Shown here: positions 49,261 to 63,100 of the stretch, one piece after another
How the letters are laid out: each line of letters begins with the position of its first letter
How positions within the stretch are numbered: the first letter of the stretch is position 1
Assembly: GCA_029706075.1 (NCBI GenBank)
Contig: JAINUG010000110.1
Coordinates: 1,769,679-1,833,678 of the forward strand
Direction of reading: 5' to 3'
DNA from: Aldrovandia affinis
Lineage: Eukaryota; Chordata; Actinopteri; Notacanthiformes; Halosauridae
Length of the DNA: 64,000 nt
The notes under the pieces: generated by a model
Database searches by the model: none
The model's input: the letters and a program-made list of their open reading frames with translations, nothing else
Told to the model about the DNA's origin: nothing
Program-made: the position numbers and the translations under genes

Positions 49261-52200
49261 TGATACACCACTGCCTTGTGTCACTGTGTCACGGCTGTCC
49301 ACAAAGCAGAGATTTGATGAAATATGGCTATGGTGGCCTTAGAGTTTCAGAATCTGCTAAGGCTTTTTTAAAATCATTGTCTGTTTATTAGTGCTAATGT
49401 TTCAGTTGTAATGGTGGAGGGCTTTTGTTCTAAGCATGCCGTATATGCAGTAGAATAGTCCATGCAGTGTTATGGGTATGAGTATGTTAAATTGATACTC
49501 TAAAGCAAAAAAACACAAGCTTTTTTCTCAGGCAAAATAAAACTGTGACCAATCGAGCTAATGCAGTGCAGGCATTTTATTCGTGATAGTAATTTTGCTC
49601 CGGGCACTTATTTATTTTATTTTGTCTGGCAAAAAGCGACAGACATAACATATTTTGCTGTTATTTGTATAAACAATTCCCAGATTGTGCTCTGAAATGA
49701 AAGGGAACATCTGTGCAGCGTGAGTCCGATATGTCAGGATAAATCCCAGACTACAGCGAGACCCATCTGATGCATGTATGAAGCGCTGTGCTCCAGGACG
49801 CGTCAGGAGCTGAGATTACACGTTTAAAACAATTCCCCATGCCATTAATGGGGTTTCGGATGAATGAAAGTGAAAAGACAGCACTGGTGTTTTCCTGCGT
49901 GGGAAATTAATGGATGGAGGCGTGAGACAGGAGGGAAGTGTTTCTACATGACTGCCACAGTACTGGATATTTGAGACAAGAGGAGAATGGGAGATGACAG
50001 AGCAGACATCTGGGGGCAGACAGACAGAGTATAGGTCCAGATCAAAACAATCTCCCAGTCAAGAACCCCAGCACCACAAGCCCAGTAGAACAGCCCATAT
50101 AGCAGAATACATGGACAGGTGTAGATTGGCTGGAATAAATCTTAGCCCTGGAGCTCAGGATTGACCTGACACAATCTAACGGAAAAAGAAATATATATCT
50201 ACAAGGTGAATTCTGTGTTATTGAAGTATTTGGCTTGTAATAAGCATTTTAAAACTCCAAATCTGTTAATAATATTACATTCATGTAACCGTAGGGGTGT
50301 TTTGAATGTATTATATTTCATATGAATTATATTTCATATTTCAACAGTGAGAAGATTATTGAAAGCACAATTACATGTTTCATTATATACCGCAAGAAGA
50401 TCACTTGTTTATCACACAAAGATGTGTCCCATACTTTGTTTCCAGGGAATCAGCAATTATAACACAAGCCCCTTTGTTGACTATCACTTGTGGTGTATGT
50501 TTTGATAAGGTCATTTGATTATGATACGCATCCACTCTAAATGAACCAAGCCCTTTGAAGTGGCTGAATCCAGTTATTACTGAAGTGCTACTGGTTTAAA
50601 TTCCCTCATCTATTATTTCTCATTTGACACTTGTTTTTGCAATAAATAATGGTTTATAAATCACTTAGCAACCACTTAGCCTAAGAGCGATCCTAACCAT
50701 GTTCCATTGAGCTCAGTAGAAGAGCAGTGCATTGTATTGTATTTGTCTGTGGTTTGGAAGAGTTGAGGTCTCTCACACACCTTTTAAGATGAACAAAAGC
50801 GGTCTTTGATCTAAAACTTAAAGGGAAACAATGATTTGGAATCACGTATTTGCTTTAGTATGACTTCTCACTTCTCTGTACATGTTTACTGATTTTGTAC
50901 AAATAGAATCATCAAATGTAACACACGTCAATGCATCTCCGTAAGTCAGTTCCCTCATTCCGGGGTTTGAATTTAGATATTAATAGGTGAGTTTTGTTAA
51001 CAGTGTGAGTTGCAGCACAAGGATTAATGTTACAAATTCTAATTTGAGGATATTTATTTATTTATTTGTTTGCTTTCATCTGCTGTTACATCTCCAGGAA
51101 GATCAGTTTATCAGTGATTCCCGGTGACAATGGTCTGTGACCCTGTATCAGAAGTGAAACGACTGCTCGTGACAACCGTTAAGTTTGTTGGAGCCGTTCG
51201 TTTTTTAGTGCCGTAAGTGCTGAATCACAGAAAAATGCACAAAGTAAGCAGCACCTTTCCTGAGCGCATGCAGCTCTCATGGAATATGAGCAGGAGGACA
51301 TGCTTTTGTATGCGGTAGACGCTTCTGAAACATGTCCACGGTTTCCCACCACTGTACAGAGCGCAGTCCCAGCCTTCTCTGGCCCTCCCCAACATGCACG
51401 CATGTGACCAGCAGAAGCCTGTGGTCAGACCCATAACAAGCCGTTCTGTGCAAACACTGTTTACAGAATGCCTGAAACCTCCTGGCTGGGCAGCCTTTTG
51501 GCAGTTGTTACATCATAAATTATAATGCTGCATTTCAGGAGAATGTTATGCACATTTTTACCTTAAATCTCCAGAAATATTGACGTGCTGTTGACATTCA
51601 AAATGCAAAGATGGCTGTCAAAGAGATGACATGTAACTCTGTGTTTTTACACTTGTTACGAACATTAACGAAACATTTTCATGTTATGAACGGTTTTAGA
51701 GCATAGTATGCTTTAAAATAGTCATATTGGACATGATTAAGGTGAAACTGCAAGTTGTCTTGCAACTACATATACTGTAGAAATGCATTTCTATTACTTG
51801 CAGTACTAACTAGACTAATATTCCTGTACATTGAGAAATCATCTTTGCATGGCTTCAGAACTGAACTGAATAGCCATAGCTAGACGTGTCTCAAATTAGC
51901 TATTATAAGTTACAATTAGACTTGCTAAATTGTAATCATATCGCTAGCAGCCTCATCCTGTAGCCAACAGACGGCACATTTTCAGTGATGAAATTATATA
52001 TAGTATGTAGTTTACTGTGGTCTTAAAATGTTGAAAATAGCTTGAAAAGGGAACAAAATAAATGTTTAGAAACATTTACAGTACAATTATGAAATGAGCC
52101 AACTTTACCCAAAATGACCGAAGATTTTGCCTGGCATTTCGTTTGCTCATCATTACTTCTAGGCCAGCATTGTAACAACAAGAGTATTTTTTATCATCTA

Positions 52201-52832
52201 CCCGTGATAGCAAATTTGCAGGCATATTGCACAAAAAATTGTGCACTTAGTTAGCATAAGATATACAGTTAGCATAACATGAGTACATACACAAACTTAT
52301 AACAATTGTGTTATTTTAAATGCATACATATTATGTGTGCAGTAAAACAAAATGTGTTTTATCTGGATCATTCAGTGTAAATTTAATATATGTAATGTGT
52401 TGGAATGGTCATGATGGATTAAGCAGATAAAAAAATCACTTCTGTTTAGAAAATACATCATACTGTAAATACAGTGAGTTTTTCAGTTTTTTTTGTGATT
52501 GCTCAGGTCAAATTGATACACTTCTTTGCTCCCAAGAAAGCATGATGAATTGTATTTGATCATAATTTTGAAGCTAACTCAAGCTTACTTATCTGTACCC
52601 TTTACTTAAGCATATTTAATGATTTAGGTGATGTAAAGATAATGTACATATCGCAGAGTGAAAGCTGTGAATCGCTGCGCTTTATACAAGTTGGGAAAGC
52701 AGGGTGATATTATATTAATGTGAAGCTACTACACCAAGAGCATCTATTTACCTTGCCTTGTGTAATGTGTCTGTGGTCAGCATAAACTGGCTGTGATTCG
52801 AGTTAGTATACAGTGCCTTTTACAGTGCTATA
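49261..52832. other. intergenic, no gene seen
   Basis: AT-rich DNA. A TTTA run lies near 51052-51072. Short chance frames only. No RNA gene or mobile element was recognised. Confidence 0.5.
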
Positions 52833-52903
52833 GAGTGACTTGTAAGTCTAAATAATAATAAGGGGATAAGAACGTCTGCTAAATGGATAAAATGTGAATG
52901 TAA
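52833..52903 (+). repeat. fish SINE/LINE 3' tail fragment
   Basis: GACTTGTAAG, an AATAATAAT stretch, then GATAAGAACGTCTGCTAAAT and GGATAAAATG. This is the same tail as at 41287-41345 but in the opposite orientation and interrupted by the AAT stretch. Confidence 0.75.
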
Positions 52904-55900
52904 ATTGAGTGTTTTGAACCCAGATCTCCCTTTTTATAGCCTCTCTGTGAGTCACAATGCACAGTGGAGACTGGGGTGGATACCTTCACTGCAATCACTC
53001 TCTCTCACAATGCCCTTTCCCCCTCAGGGGACACGAGAGGAGCCAGCAAGGGCTTTTTCCCTCATACATGTTTCATTTCTCCATATTCTTGTGGTTTTGA
53101 ATCTCTTCTGGAATGCCAGAGCTGTCTAGTCATCTTATTGCCATCATTTCCTCCAGTGAAGCCCTGTTACACCTGCAGATTTGCCCTGGAGAGATTAGGA
53201 TGGAAATCAATTGAATGACTGAGGATCTGAACCCATCCCCCCCAATCCGATTACATTTCCAGGGGGTGGAGCTAGGGGGAGTGGTTTTGCCGTTTTAAAC
53301 TTTTTGGTTTAAAAAGTAAACATATTCACATTTGCAGAGATACATTATGAATAATTGAAACTGAAAATATGTTGTCCATCAGTAGGTCTTTATGCTGAAG
53401 TCTATGGATAATTATAGATTAAGTACCAAATGTATTGAGAGGCAGGCTAATCATTCACAGACACTGGCCCTTGGGAAGGTTCCAGTTAATAATGACAGTT
53501 AAACACACCAGCTCCAAAGCTGACGTTGTCTCTGTTCAACGTCATCATTTATTGTTTGAGATTGTGTGGTTTTTTATTTTTTATTTGCACTGTATTTTGA
53601 TATTTGTCTGACATTGTTTCCCTTTTGTATTATTATTGGATAAAAATGTAATCTACTATTTAAACCAGATAAACGAACAAGGTTATGTTTATCAGTAGAG
53701 TCTGAGGGCTGGAGTCAGATGTATATTGTGACGGAACAGCCAAATCAAGAACATCTGCTGGGCTGGCTGTCACTGTTATTGTTAAGGGCTTGATCTTGCC
53801 AGATGACAAATTCATAACATATCTGTGGTACTCTGCTAGCGCCTGTTTGGCAGGAGGGCAATAATCACACAGTTGGGTCCAATAAAGGTTTCAAACATTG
53901 GGCTTTGAGACTAAAGACAAGACCATCTGATTGAATAATCTGGGACGTAGTCAACGCTGGCTTTCGTTTGGCATGCATTGTTTGATAGAGACTGCGTTTT
54001 TAAATTGTCCGTCACCTCCAGCAGGTCAGCACAGGTCGGCAGCTTCTGACCAGGCTGGAGAGTGGCTTTAAAGCACCTAGCCTCCTCTCTGTAATTTAGC
54101 ACATATATTACCTCAGTTTTGCGGGCCCTGTCTTTCAGCAGAAGGTGTTTACATGGCTTGGCTGAGAAATCAGGCATATGTTTGCACTGGGTGTTTGATT
54201 ATTTGAAATGTTCACAAGAAGTAGTGGTGCAGTGCGGAACATAACCGTCAGGTTTTTACCGTCACCCTATAACACACCGTAAATTTGATTTTATGCTGTC
54301 ATTTTCCAGTCATTAATATACCTTCTTTTAAAAAAAATCTGTAGCTTTTAATCCGCCCTGCTCTTTGACTAAGGGGTCTCTTGTGTAAACAGAGACGCAG
54401 AGGGTGGCTAGCTCTCCCCGACCGTTTGTATGTTGATCCCTCAGACAGCTGTCTACTTCTTCAAACCCTGCGTGAGGGGAAAACAGTCTGCTTCTCCGAG
54501 ACCTCGAATCTGTGACGCCTGACATCATTAAAGCTGGATCTTCCTGTCTGTAATTTTCAGTCATGGCAGTCAGTCGTCAGTCATGCTTGTAAAAGAGCTG
54601 GCGGTAGCACTGGGTCACCCAGTGTGCATGCGGAGGACTCTGTTTCCCTAAGGTTTCAGCAGTCTCTGTCCCAGCAAATCTAAATTGCCCCGTATTTTCT
54701 ACGAGGAGTAATGAGGGAGATGTGGCACAAGTCACAAGGTGGCTTGAGTAACTGCACCCCACATACTCTGCGTATGTGTGTCATGCCTGAAGCCCCTATG
54801 CTCCTTGACTTTACATGGTAGCCCCGTGGATTTCCTGGTAACTACAAGCCTACTTTCTAACCTTACCACAGGGTCATGCTTGAGTGTTTGGCATCCACTG
54901 CAGCATTCAATCGGGGCAAATAAAGTGACTTTTGGAGCCGTCTCCTTGGAAACCTTGATTCAAAGTATCACACTGTGCACGTACTGTTTTGATTTCGTAC
55001 CGTTTGAGTGATTAAACAAATGCACATCTTTTGAGACATCTTTTATGCCCATATTTTACTTTTGGCTATCCAGAGAAATCCTTTAGTACATGAGTACCTA
55101 TTAACGATTAATTCCGGGAATGGGCAGTGGCCTGACGGAAGCGGATATTTAATTAGTAATCACATGTGTCTCCTGTTTTTTGTTGTTGTTGGTTTTTTTA
55201 CTTCTTTTTTAGTTAACTTTTCATCCCTTTGATGCAAACATCAGAAGCAGGGAGTGATACACAAGCTTTAGGCTGCAATCTCACTGGTACCTACCGGTAA
55301 TTATCCACATTGCCTAAATTAAAGACAGGTACTGTGGTGTATCCTTATATATATATATATATATATATATTACATTAAGTTAAGCAAGTGCAGGAAAAGT
55401 GATATGCCAAGCCACGCAGTCTGAGCTAAGCACTCATATTGTGGCCCTGTGCAAGGTAACATGGTATCCTTCATATCTTACACCTGCTTTAGGTTCAGCA
55501 AAATAAAGTAATTAGAGGCTGAGACACTGTATATTCCAACCCACTTTAAGAGATGTAAGGTCCAATTAAGTGCTAGCCAGAGACGCCAAGGTTTCAGATA
55601 AGAAGAAAGGCTATCGGCTAGCAGGTGATGCTGTCATTATCGCCTCTTTTTGGTCTTTATGTCCTTTATAACTGTTTCCCAACAATATTTTCTTAAAGCA
55701 TGTGATCCCAGGTCACGTAGCATATGTATTTGTGTACATACAGTTCGTCCTCATCCCAACATTGGGAAAAAGGACAAAGCGCCTGCACCTATTTCTGAAT
55801 AAACCATGTCCAGTTATGTTTAGGTGACATTTTGAACATTCGCACAAGCTGATGGGATATATATATATATATGGTTTGGCTTTTGCCGGTATCTTTAGGA

Positions 55901-58120
55901 AACACCAGCATGGCACCAGGCACTATTAGTGCACGATCACCCCTCTTGTACCGTTGCATATTAATCCAGCGCAGCCCTGCTGGTACTGTGCTGACCCAGG
56001 CTGTCGCATTGCCCTGCGCCCGAAGGAGCCTCATTGAGTTATTTGAGAAGATCGCTGAGGAGGGTTTCTATGAGGAAATGGAGCTGTCTGCCATGAGTGG
56101 AAAGATGGCAAGCGCTTCTGCCTGCTGCTGTCAGCAACGTTGAAGGACATGTAACTCAACACCGTCACAGAGTCCATCCTCAGAGCATTGTATCTGATGC
56201 TGCGCTGTGGTTGCATGTTTGTAAAGTAATCCCAGATCCCAGTTTTAGTTTTTTCATTTCCAGTATAGTTTCAGTTGATTTTAATGATTTAATCAGCATA
56301 TATATATGGATTTTCACCATTAAGGATTTATGTTGCCCAAATTTAAATTAAATTTAAACCTCAATATGTCTGCTATTTATTTGGTCAAATATTATGAAGT
56401 TGATTGAAATGAGTTGATTAGAAGAGAGCAGATTTTTTTGAGAGAGCCCTTAAACATGCACCTCTTTGCTCTATGGAACTTGAATTGTGGTTTCATTGTA
56501 GTATGTGCAAAAGAGGGCTCTATTCTTTAACGCCTGTGTTTGCGGATTAGTTATGAGTGAATGCCAGAAAACATGCCCTGGTAACTCATGCTTCCCTTAA
56601 GGGAGATCAAATAGCTTTGTCCTGCCTTTGGAATCCAAAAGATGCCCGCTCTTCTTTTTTTTTTTGTACCCTGAAGAATTGTCCTCTTTACTGTATGTCT
56701 AACAGGTGGTTTTGAGTTTCCTTTGCACCATTGTGCTGTATGAGATTCCTGCCACAGATGTTTTGGGTCTCTGTGCTGTTGATGGTATTGACAAAAGCTG
56801 GGGGAAGCTCTCCAGCACTTGGCTGAGGCACCTCTGTGGGAAAGAAGACAATCACAAACTGTATATCCTGAGCTTTGAAATGGCTACCCCCTCGGCTTTG
56901 TATCTCCTGACAGTTTGAAGTAAAGACCCAAACTCAAGAGTTTCTAATTACCTAAAAACAGGCGGGAGGAAACTATGTGATTTTTGTAAAAAAAATCCAT
57001 TCTTTAAACAGAATGCATGGTTAATTTAAAGATGCAAGAAACAAATATTGACCCAAAAAATTAAAAAAAAAGATTCACTCGTTTGTCTTGTTTTTATTTA
57101 TAGGCTTCTGCAACAGGTATTTCAAACAGAAAATATGGCAAGACTAGATGTGGGGTAACAGGGAATGTATGTAACACGTGCATTAACCTACATCATTTGA
57201 AATGATGTCCTCCAACCAACATGCATTTTTCACTGTACTACTTTTTAGCATTGATTTATGGGAGGTTGTACATGCTCTCTACTTTAAAATATTTGTAAAA
57301 TGCATTAATTAGACAATAGGAGTTCAGTCGAGTAATTAAGTGCAACTGTGCAATATCTTATTATACAAAGACAAGGAAACCCTTTCCTGACTGAATTTGG
57401 AGAGTTTGGGACATCCTGAATCACGTGCTCACAGAGGAAAAAAAGGAAGAGTTTGTGAAACGGTTTCACATATGCAGAGCCATATGGTTCCTCCAGGGAA
57501 TGAGGAATGAAGTTTCAGCAAGCTTGTCTCGAGTGTGGCAAGGGAGTCTCACCTGAGGACTGGCCTTTTCCAGCACAGCACTCAATAAAACAGCCATATG
57601 GTGGACAGCAAAGGGGCTGGCGCACCGTCTACCATCAAATAAACAGGGGGAAAAGTGAGTTAACCACCCGATGGGACTGTGTAAATGTGAAATTGGTGTA
57701 ATAAAGGCCGGTGATGTGGGAAATCAAAGATCAGTGCCAGCGGTAACCTCCAAAGGGCAAAGTCTGAGAAATAAAAAAATAATAGATATAGAAGCAAATT
57801 TAAGGCAGTGTTCCTCTCTATCATTGTTCACGTGTCTCTCCAAGCGGCAAGGGAACAAACTGTTGCGTTTGCTAAGGCAAGAAGGAACAGTGTAGTATAA
57901 ATGAAATTGATTTTATGACTCTCATCTTGGATACAATTTCCCCCTCTCTTTATGTTCTTGGTCTAAAAATACCAAGCAACCCCCTCCCCCCCAAAAAAGA
58001 GAAACTTGCCAATTATCTGCCCCGATTTCCCTGATATCTTTGGAATACACCCTCACAGAAATTCTCACAAAAAAATATGATTTTTCCTTTAGTTTTGTTA
58101 TCATTGTATGATTTAGTAAA
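52904..58120. other. intergenic downstream of dkk1, no gene seen
   Basis: Mixed and AT-rich DNA with an AT repeat at 55347-55370 and another short TA run near 55858-55872. The stretches 54330-54560 and 57480-57640 are less AT-rich and look unique. No recognised coding exon; frames of up to 90 codons lack domains. Confidence 0.5.
55347..55370. repeat. (AT)12 microsatellite
   Basis: Twelve uninterrupted AT units. Confidence 0.93.
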
Positions 58121-58144
58121 ACACTTAAATATTTGTACATTGTC

Positions 58145-58150
58145 TTTATT
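58145..58150 (-). terminator. dkk1 poly(A) signal AATAAA
   Basis: AATAAA on the minus strand about 430 bases after the dkk1 stop, giving a compact 3' UTR (about 58125-58575) that is AU-rich. Upstream alternatives cannot be excluded. Confidence 0.55.
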
Positions 58151-58575
58151 TAAAATAAAAATATAGTCATTTATATCAAGATTCTAAATAACAATATAAA
58201 TCACATTGTTTATAAATTTACAATAACAATGTAGCACTTGCTCTTAGAATAGTTGTGTTGACAGAAATCACTAGAGTTAAGTGCCACTTTCAGTATGGTA
58301 TTTACAATACAGTAATTTACTGCAACCATTGTGAATCTCAAGTTCCATAAAAGAGAAACAATCAAAGCTACTCTGCTGTTTTGAAAAACAAAATTGAAGA
58401 AAAACAGAAAAAACAGAGTATCCAAAGCAAAACGAAGCAAAACGCCCTCTTCTGCACTTTAAAATGCTCTTCGGAAGTAAAAAATTAAAATTAAAAAGTC
58501 CTTTAAAACTTTCCAATGGGCTAAACAATGTCCTTAAGATATATCAGCTTTCGTAAGACAGCAGGACATGGGGAC

Positions 58576-59873
58576 TCAGTGTCTTTGGCAAGTGTGAAGA
58601 CTCCGAGAAGCCTTGCTGCTGTTTTCTCCTTTCTGTGTTCGGCAAGAAAGGCCATGCGCACAGTCACAGCGCTGGAATATCTCCAAGCCATGGGCGCCTT
58701 TCCTCCGGTGCTTGGTGCACACTTGTCCCTCTTTCAGGACAGGCTTGCAGATTTTGGACCAGAAATGACGGGCGCAGCAGAGTCCGTCCGAGCAGTCTGT
58801 GGACCTCAAGCAGTTCTCGCCCTCCAGACCTGGAAGATTAATGGTCCATAAGTTAGTCAAATTAATATAACAGGAAATCCAGCTCTACACAGCCTCCAGT
58901 ATAACTTTATGTGAATTTCATGGCAGCATCACGAGGCAGTCTACATACCTTTGAGCGATTGAGATCTTCCTTGGGATGCACGTTTGGTGTGTGCTTCCAC
59001 TGTGGAATTATCTTCATGCACAAAACTAACGGACACGGCCTCGTCAGCACCAGTGTGTTGAGCCGTATCAGAGTCATTGGGCAAACACACTCCTGAGAAA
59101 AGAAACATGGGGTTTAATCCACTGAAACGAAATATACTCCCAAATGAATACAGCAACTCAAAAACGACGACACATTTAAGCTGCTGCTTTACTCAGCGCT
59201 TAAAAAAGAAATTATGAAATTAAAGTGTGCAAGTCTTTTATACTTTTATTTAAACCACTCGTTTGTTCAAAAGTCATGCTCACCATTGCTGCAGTGGTTG
59301 CCAGGGCAGCACATAGCGTCCCGGATACAGCGTTTCCTACGTTTCTTGCATGGCAGACAGGCGCCTCTGGATCCGTAGCAAAACTCTTCATCGCCGCATT
59401 CCTCGTCAACCACACAACTTGAAGGCTGAATGATAATGAGAAAAGTTGTAAATACATACTCTTCTAAATCAAGTCTCAGATTTTACACAATTTAGTCAAA
59501 CATTTGGGTATTGGCACAAGTGTTCCCCTTTATTTAAACAACAAACAAAACGTAAGACATAAATTTGACATAAAACATAAGTAATTTTAAAAGTACCAAT
59601 ACGGGATTTGCTGCGAATGTCTGCGATTAGTGACATTGCCAGTATGTGTCACATATTTACCTGTAAAGTATCAATCGCCACGTTCTGACTGCCGCTGTCA
59701 AAAGGTAAAACGTCTGGGCTCGCGCTGACCGGGTTGCTCGGATTCGCAACTCCTCCGGGAAGGTTCTTGATGGCATTGGAGTTGAGTAGAACAGACCCGG
59801 CACGAGCAGTCGCAAAGTAACCGCACATAGTAAAGCAAAAAGCAACAAACACAGGTACGGAAAGTCGCAGCAT
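58576..59873 (-). CDS. dkk1: Dickkopf-1, secreted Wnt antagonist (4 exons)
   Basis: Four coding exons join to 250 codons: 59661-59873, 59284-59425, 58949-59092 and 58576-58829 (stop TGA 58576-58578). All three introns (235, 191 and 119 bases) are GT-AG. The ATG at 59873 has an A at -3 and begins a signal peptide (cleavage likely near residue 25, after ARA). The LRP6-binding NXI motif is present (NAIKN, residues 33-37). The N-terminal cysteine-rich domain spans residues 75-121 with ten Cys and a basic KKRRKR at 98-103. A variable linker follows. The C-terminal colipase-like domain (173-247) also has ten Cys and contains [19 protein letters not shown] and HGLEIFQRC, and the protein ends in LHTCQRH as in mammals. 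Dkk1 binds LRP5/6 and Kremen and blocks Wnt/beta-catenin signalling outside the cell, for example in head and limb patterning. Human DKK1 has 266 residues. The gene looks intact. Teleosts can have two dkk1 copies; which one this is cannot be told. Confidence 0.97.
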
Positions 59874-60036
59874 AGTTATAGAATGCGCGCAACAATAAGT
59901 CGACAAGTTCAAACTCCGTTGGTAGGGGGACTTGAGCTAGATGTAGTATTCCTTTGTAGGTGAGCAGCTCACGAGGATGATGGAAGTGTACCGAAGGTCC
60001 CTGTCTCCTCTGAAGATCCAGCTTTCCTGATGCTCG

Positions 60037-60043
60037 ATTTATA
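60037..60043 (-). promoter_or_regulatory. dkk1 TATA box
   Basis: TATAAAT on the minus strand, about 165 bases upstream of the ATG. Transcription would start near 60010, giving a 5' UTR of about 135 bases. A GC box (CCCGCCCC) lies just upstream at 60063-60070. Confidence 0.7.
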
Positions 60044-60081
60044 ATGTGGAGTTGTTTGCATTCCCGCCCCTAGCTATGTGT

Positions 60082-60108
60082 AACAAAGGGGTGGATGAAA
60101 TTTCAAAG
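60082..60108. promoter_or_regulatory. two proximal TCF/LEF motifs at the dkk1 promoter
   Basis: AACAAAG at 60082-60088 and TTCAAAG at 60102-60108 both match the TCF/LEF core (A/T)(A/T)CAAAG. They lie about 40-65 bases upstream of the TATA box. DKK1 is an established Wnt/beta-catenin feedback target in mammals, so such sites are expected. Binding is inferred. Confidence 0.5.
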
Positions 60109-60109
60109 A

Positions 60110-63100
60110 GCCTGAGTGCATGACGCTTCCCACAGCAGCTAACCTATTAAAAGGGAATTCTCATCCTAGGGTTTCACGATAATGTTTGTGTATAATTATC
60201 AATGAGTTTCCGCGACATGACATCAAACAAACACCGAAAAATGTTTCGCTAATACACCCTTTGCCCATACTTTAATTTGGATTTAAAGGATATTTCTAAA
60301 CCTAGTATATATGTATGGTGACATCCTAAAAAGCTTATGGTATTTGCTCTTCTGTTTACTGTCAACACAGTGTAAACCGGTGTGTTTTTTGTAAGCAGTT
60401 TTAAACTCGACCAGTAGCCTATTCAGTATTTTGTGTTGTTATAGTATTGTTACCATGTGTAGCCTATGTGTATATTTTTCACATTCAGAAAGCAATATCT
60501 TCATCTCTGTATCTACTAGCTATTTTATTTCAACTATAAATTTGACCACTGGTCATCAGACGCACTGTGATGCGTTTCAAAGTTTAGTAGTTACCTTCGT
60601 GCATTGTCATTTCGATAAAAAGTCCCATGCAGCGACAAATAACTGGACAACAAAGGTCGATGGCCCAGACGGTCCTCCTTTTTTGTAATGGGTGGTTATT
60701 CAAGTCATTTTCGGTCCATTAGCAGCATTTGATCCGTAATTGTAATGGGAGAACTTTGAAATGCACTTGATTAAACAAGCGGCGAAGATCAAAGACGAAT
60801 ATGCAAATTTGGGGAGTGAAAAGTTTACCGAATTAATTATCATTCAGGCTAAGTGCTGTAAAACAAATATGGGTTGATTAGCACTCTACGATAAGGAACT
60901 CGCATCGGTCTCTCTGAACTTCAGCTGTGTGCTTTAAAACAATTGCACACGTATTTTACAAAGTCGTACGTTACACGTGTGTTCCTCAGTAGTCTACTTC
61001 TCCACGTTTTGGTCAAATGTCAATGTTATGTACAAAATGTGAATAATTAATTTGTCCAACACAGCAAATAATTGTTAATAGTCTGAATTGCTCATTTAAT
61101 AAATCTAAAAAATAAATAAATAACCCTTGTAAAGATGTAAAACAATTTAATAAATTTCAGTTAGCCTCAAAGAAGGTCAATGTGTGCTGGCCAAGCGTTT
61201 AGGATGCCACAAACCAATGAGTCTGCTGTTATGCTGTATAAATTACTGGGTTGTCCTCAGGTTATCATCACATAGCTGTTATGATGGTATGAGATTACAG
61301 GCTACATCTGACCAGGTAGCGTGTATAGCACTTTATCTATCTGTCGCGGTCCACTCAGGCAACCAAATACCATGTTCAAATACCAGATTTATTTGAATTA
61401 TAAGCATTGGCTATTGTGTCAATCTAATAGCAATAGCATCCATCCCATACCCCACCCGTAGTAAAGTGTATGTAGGCTGAAGATGGTCAATTTTATTAGG
61501 AGTTTATTATGCAAGCTCTATGGGTCCGATTTTTGCGGCCACAAAATGCGCTAACGATTTAACAGTTTCTAAGCTCAAATCTGCCAGATAGGCTACTTGG
61601 GATAACCTCCCAAATAAAAAGGCTTTGATGCTGTTGACAGAGGTTAGTTATAATAGGCAACTACAAGACAAACGTTCAATACACTTCATTAAGCGTGAAT
61701 TGGCAGCATTCATTCCGATTCTTTGGTCTTTCGGCTTTGTTTTAATTGTACATCCAGTGCTTACAGTGGTGTAAAATGAAGCTTGTGTAAAACGGCCTTT
61801 GATGGGGCCAGATCAAACAGAACGGAGACCCCATGTCTTAATCAGACTTCAGCAGGCATGGCATCTTCACAAACGATCCGTTTGCTCGGCTTTTAGCGGC
61901 TTTTAGCAGACATTGTGCTCAGCAAATTCATTTGGTTAGATGCCAGGTAATCCTGTTTTTGAAATACTTGGCTGTGGCCTAATCCATTCGTGCTAGTAGA
62001 CCTCGCTAGTTAGCCGCGTCTGTAACGTGGGAAATACATATAGAATCGTTTTCTGTTAAATTGAAAAAATATTTGTAGCGGATGGATTAAACAAAACGTT
62101 ATCAGCGCTTGAGAGAAACATGCGATGTCACAGACACAGGTGCGCTCTTTGCTCCATCTGGTGGCCTTCAGTGTTGATCATACCGTGCAGGCACAGCATT
62201 TGAAGTGGCATTGTTTTGGGCGGCGAAAATTACAGTATGCATTCCACCACATATTACTCTTTTAAAAATATTTGTATATATCTGCTATCAGCTGAACAGG
62301 GAGTACTGGATACTGAAAAGCCAGACCCCACTTGCACACCATGTATAATTAAAACGTTTATACTTTTCCATTAACTCATATATGAGCAAATTAAATGTGT
62401 TTACTCTTCAGGTTAAGCCCTGTCCTTGTTTTTAGGTGACAATGGTTCACTGCTGTTATTCCACTCAGGGGGTAATCTGGCCCTCTCTGAACAGCCTCCC
62501 ATACAAACTTGTTTCTGTGTTTATACACAGACATGCTGCTGAGGTACCAGGATGTTTGAAGCTGAATAAGGAACTGGCCTTTTGTTACAGGGCAGTAATT
62601 GCAACCAGAAGCCTATTAAATATGAGCCAATACGTTTGTCACATTTTGTGCATTCCACATCAGCTTCCAGAGAAGAGTAGGTCAGGTGTTATACAGCAAA
62701 ATATACAGATGTTATAAAGAGAAAATTTTTTTAAACTGAATTTTCCATAGTTATCTAACAATAAAACCTACAATGCAAACAGAAAATTGAGCAAGTTAGT
62801 TCAGGAGATAAATAACCCAGATGATTAGTTTATATTTCTTCAGGTGTTTTTTTAACAACACAACGCTATTGTTGGCAGCAGCTGATTTCTCTCCATCGAA
62901 AGAGGTACAGTGAATCTAAACCTAAGTTTCGTGTGCTGTTGTTTTCCAATTAAGACAATTCAAGAACAAACCTAAATACATGTTTGGTTTACTGTAGTGT
63001 ATTTAGTCTTTACATTAGCCTAACTATGGTGTGGTGTGTGTTTTAGTGCTGACAGTTTGCTTCAGTGTGGACCCTGATGCAACACCCTTAGCTGTCTGGG

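Noticed and set aside
55871-56143. 90-codon frame of moderate GC content
   Set aside because: It looked protein-like in part but has no recognised family, and overlapping frames on the opposite strand are equally open.
2443-58120. Search for a CRISPR array, operon, tRNA, rRNA, snRNA or mannose-binding lectin exon
   Set aside because: None was found by reading. The tRNA-like signals present belong to SINE heads.
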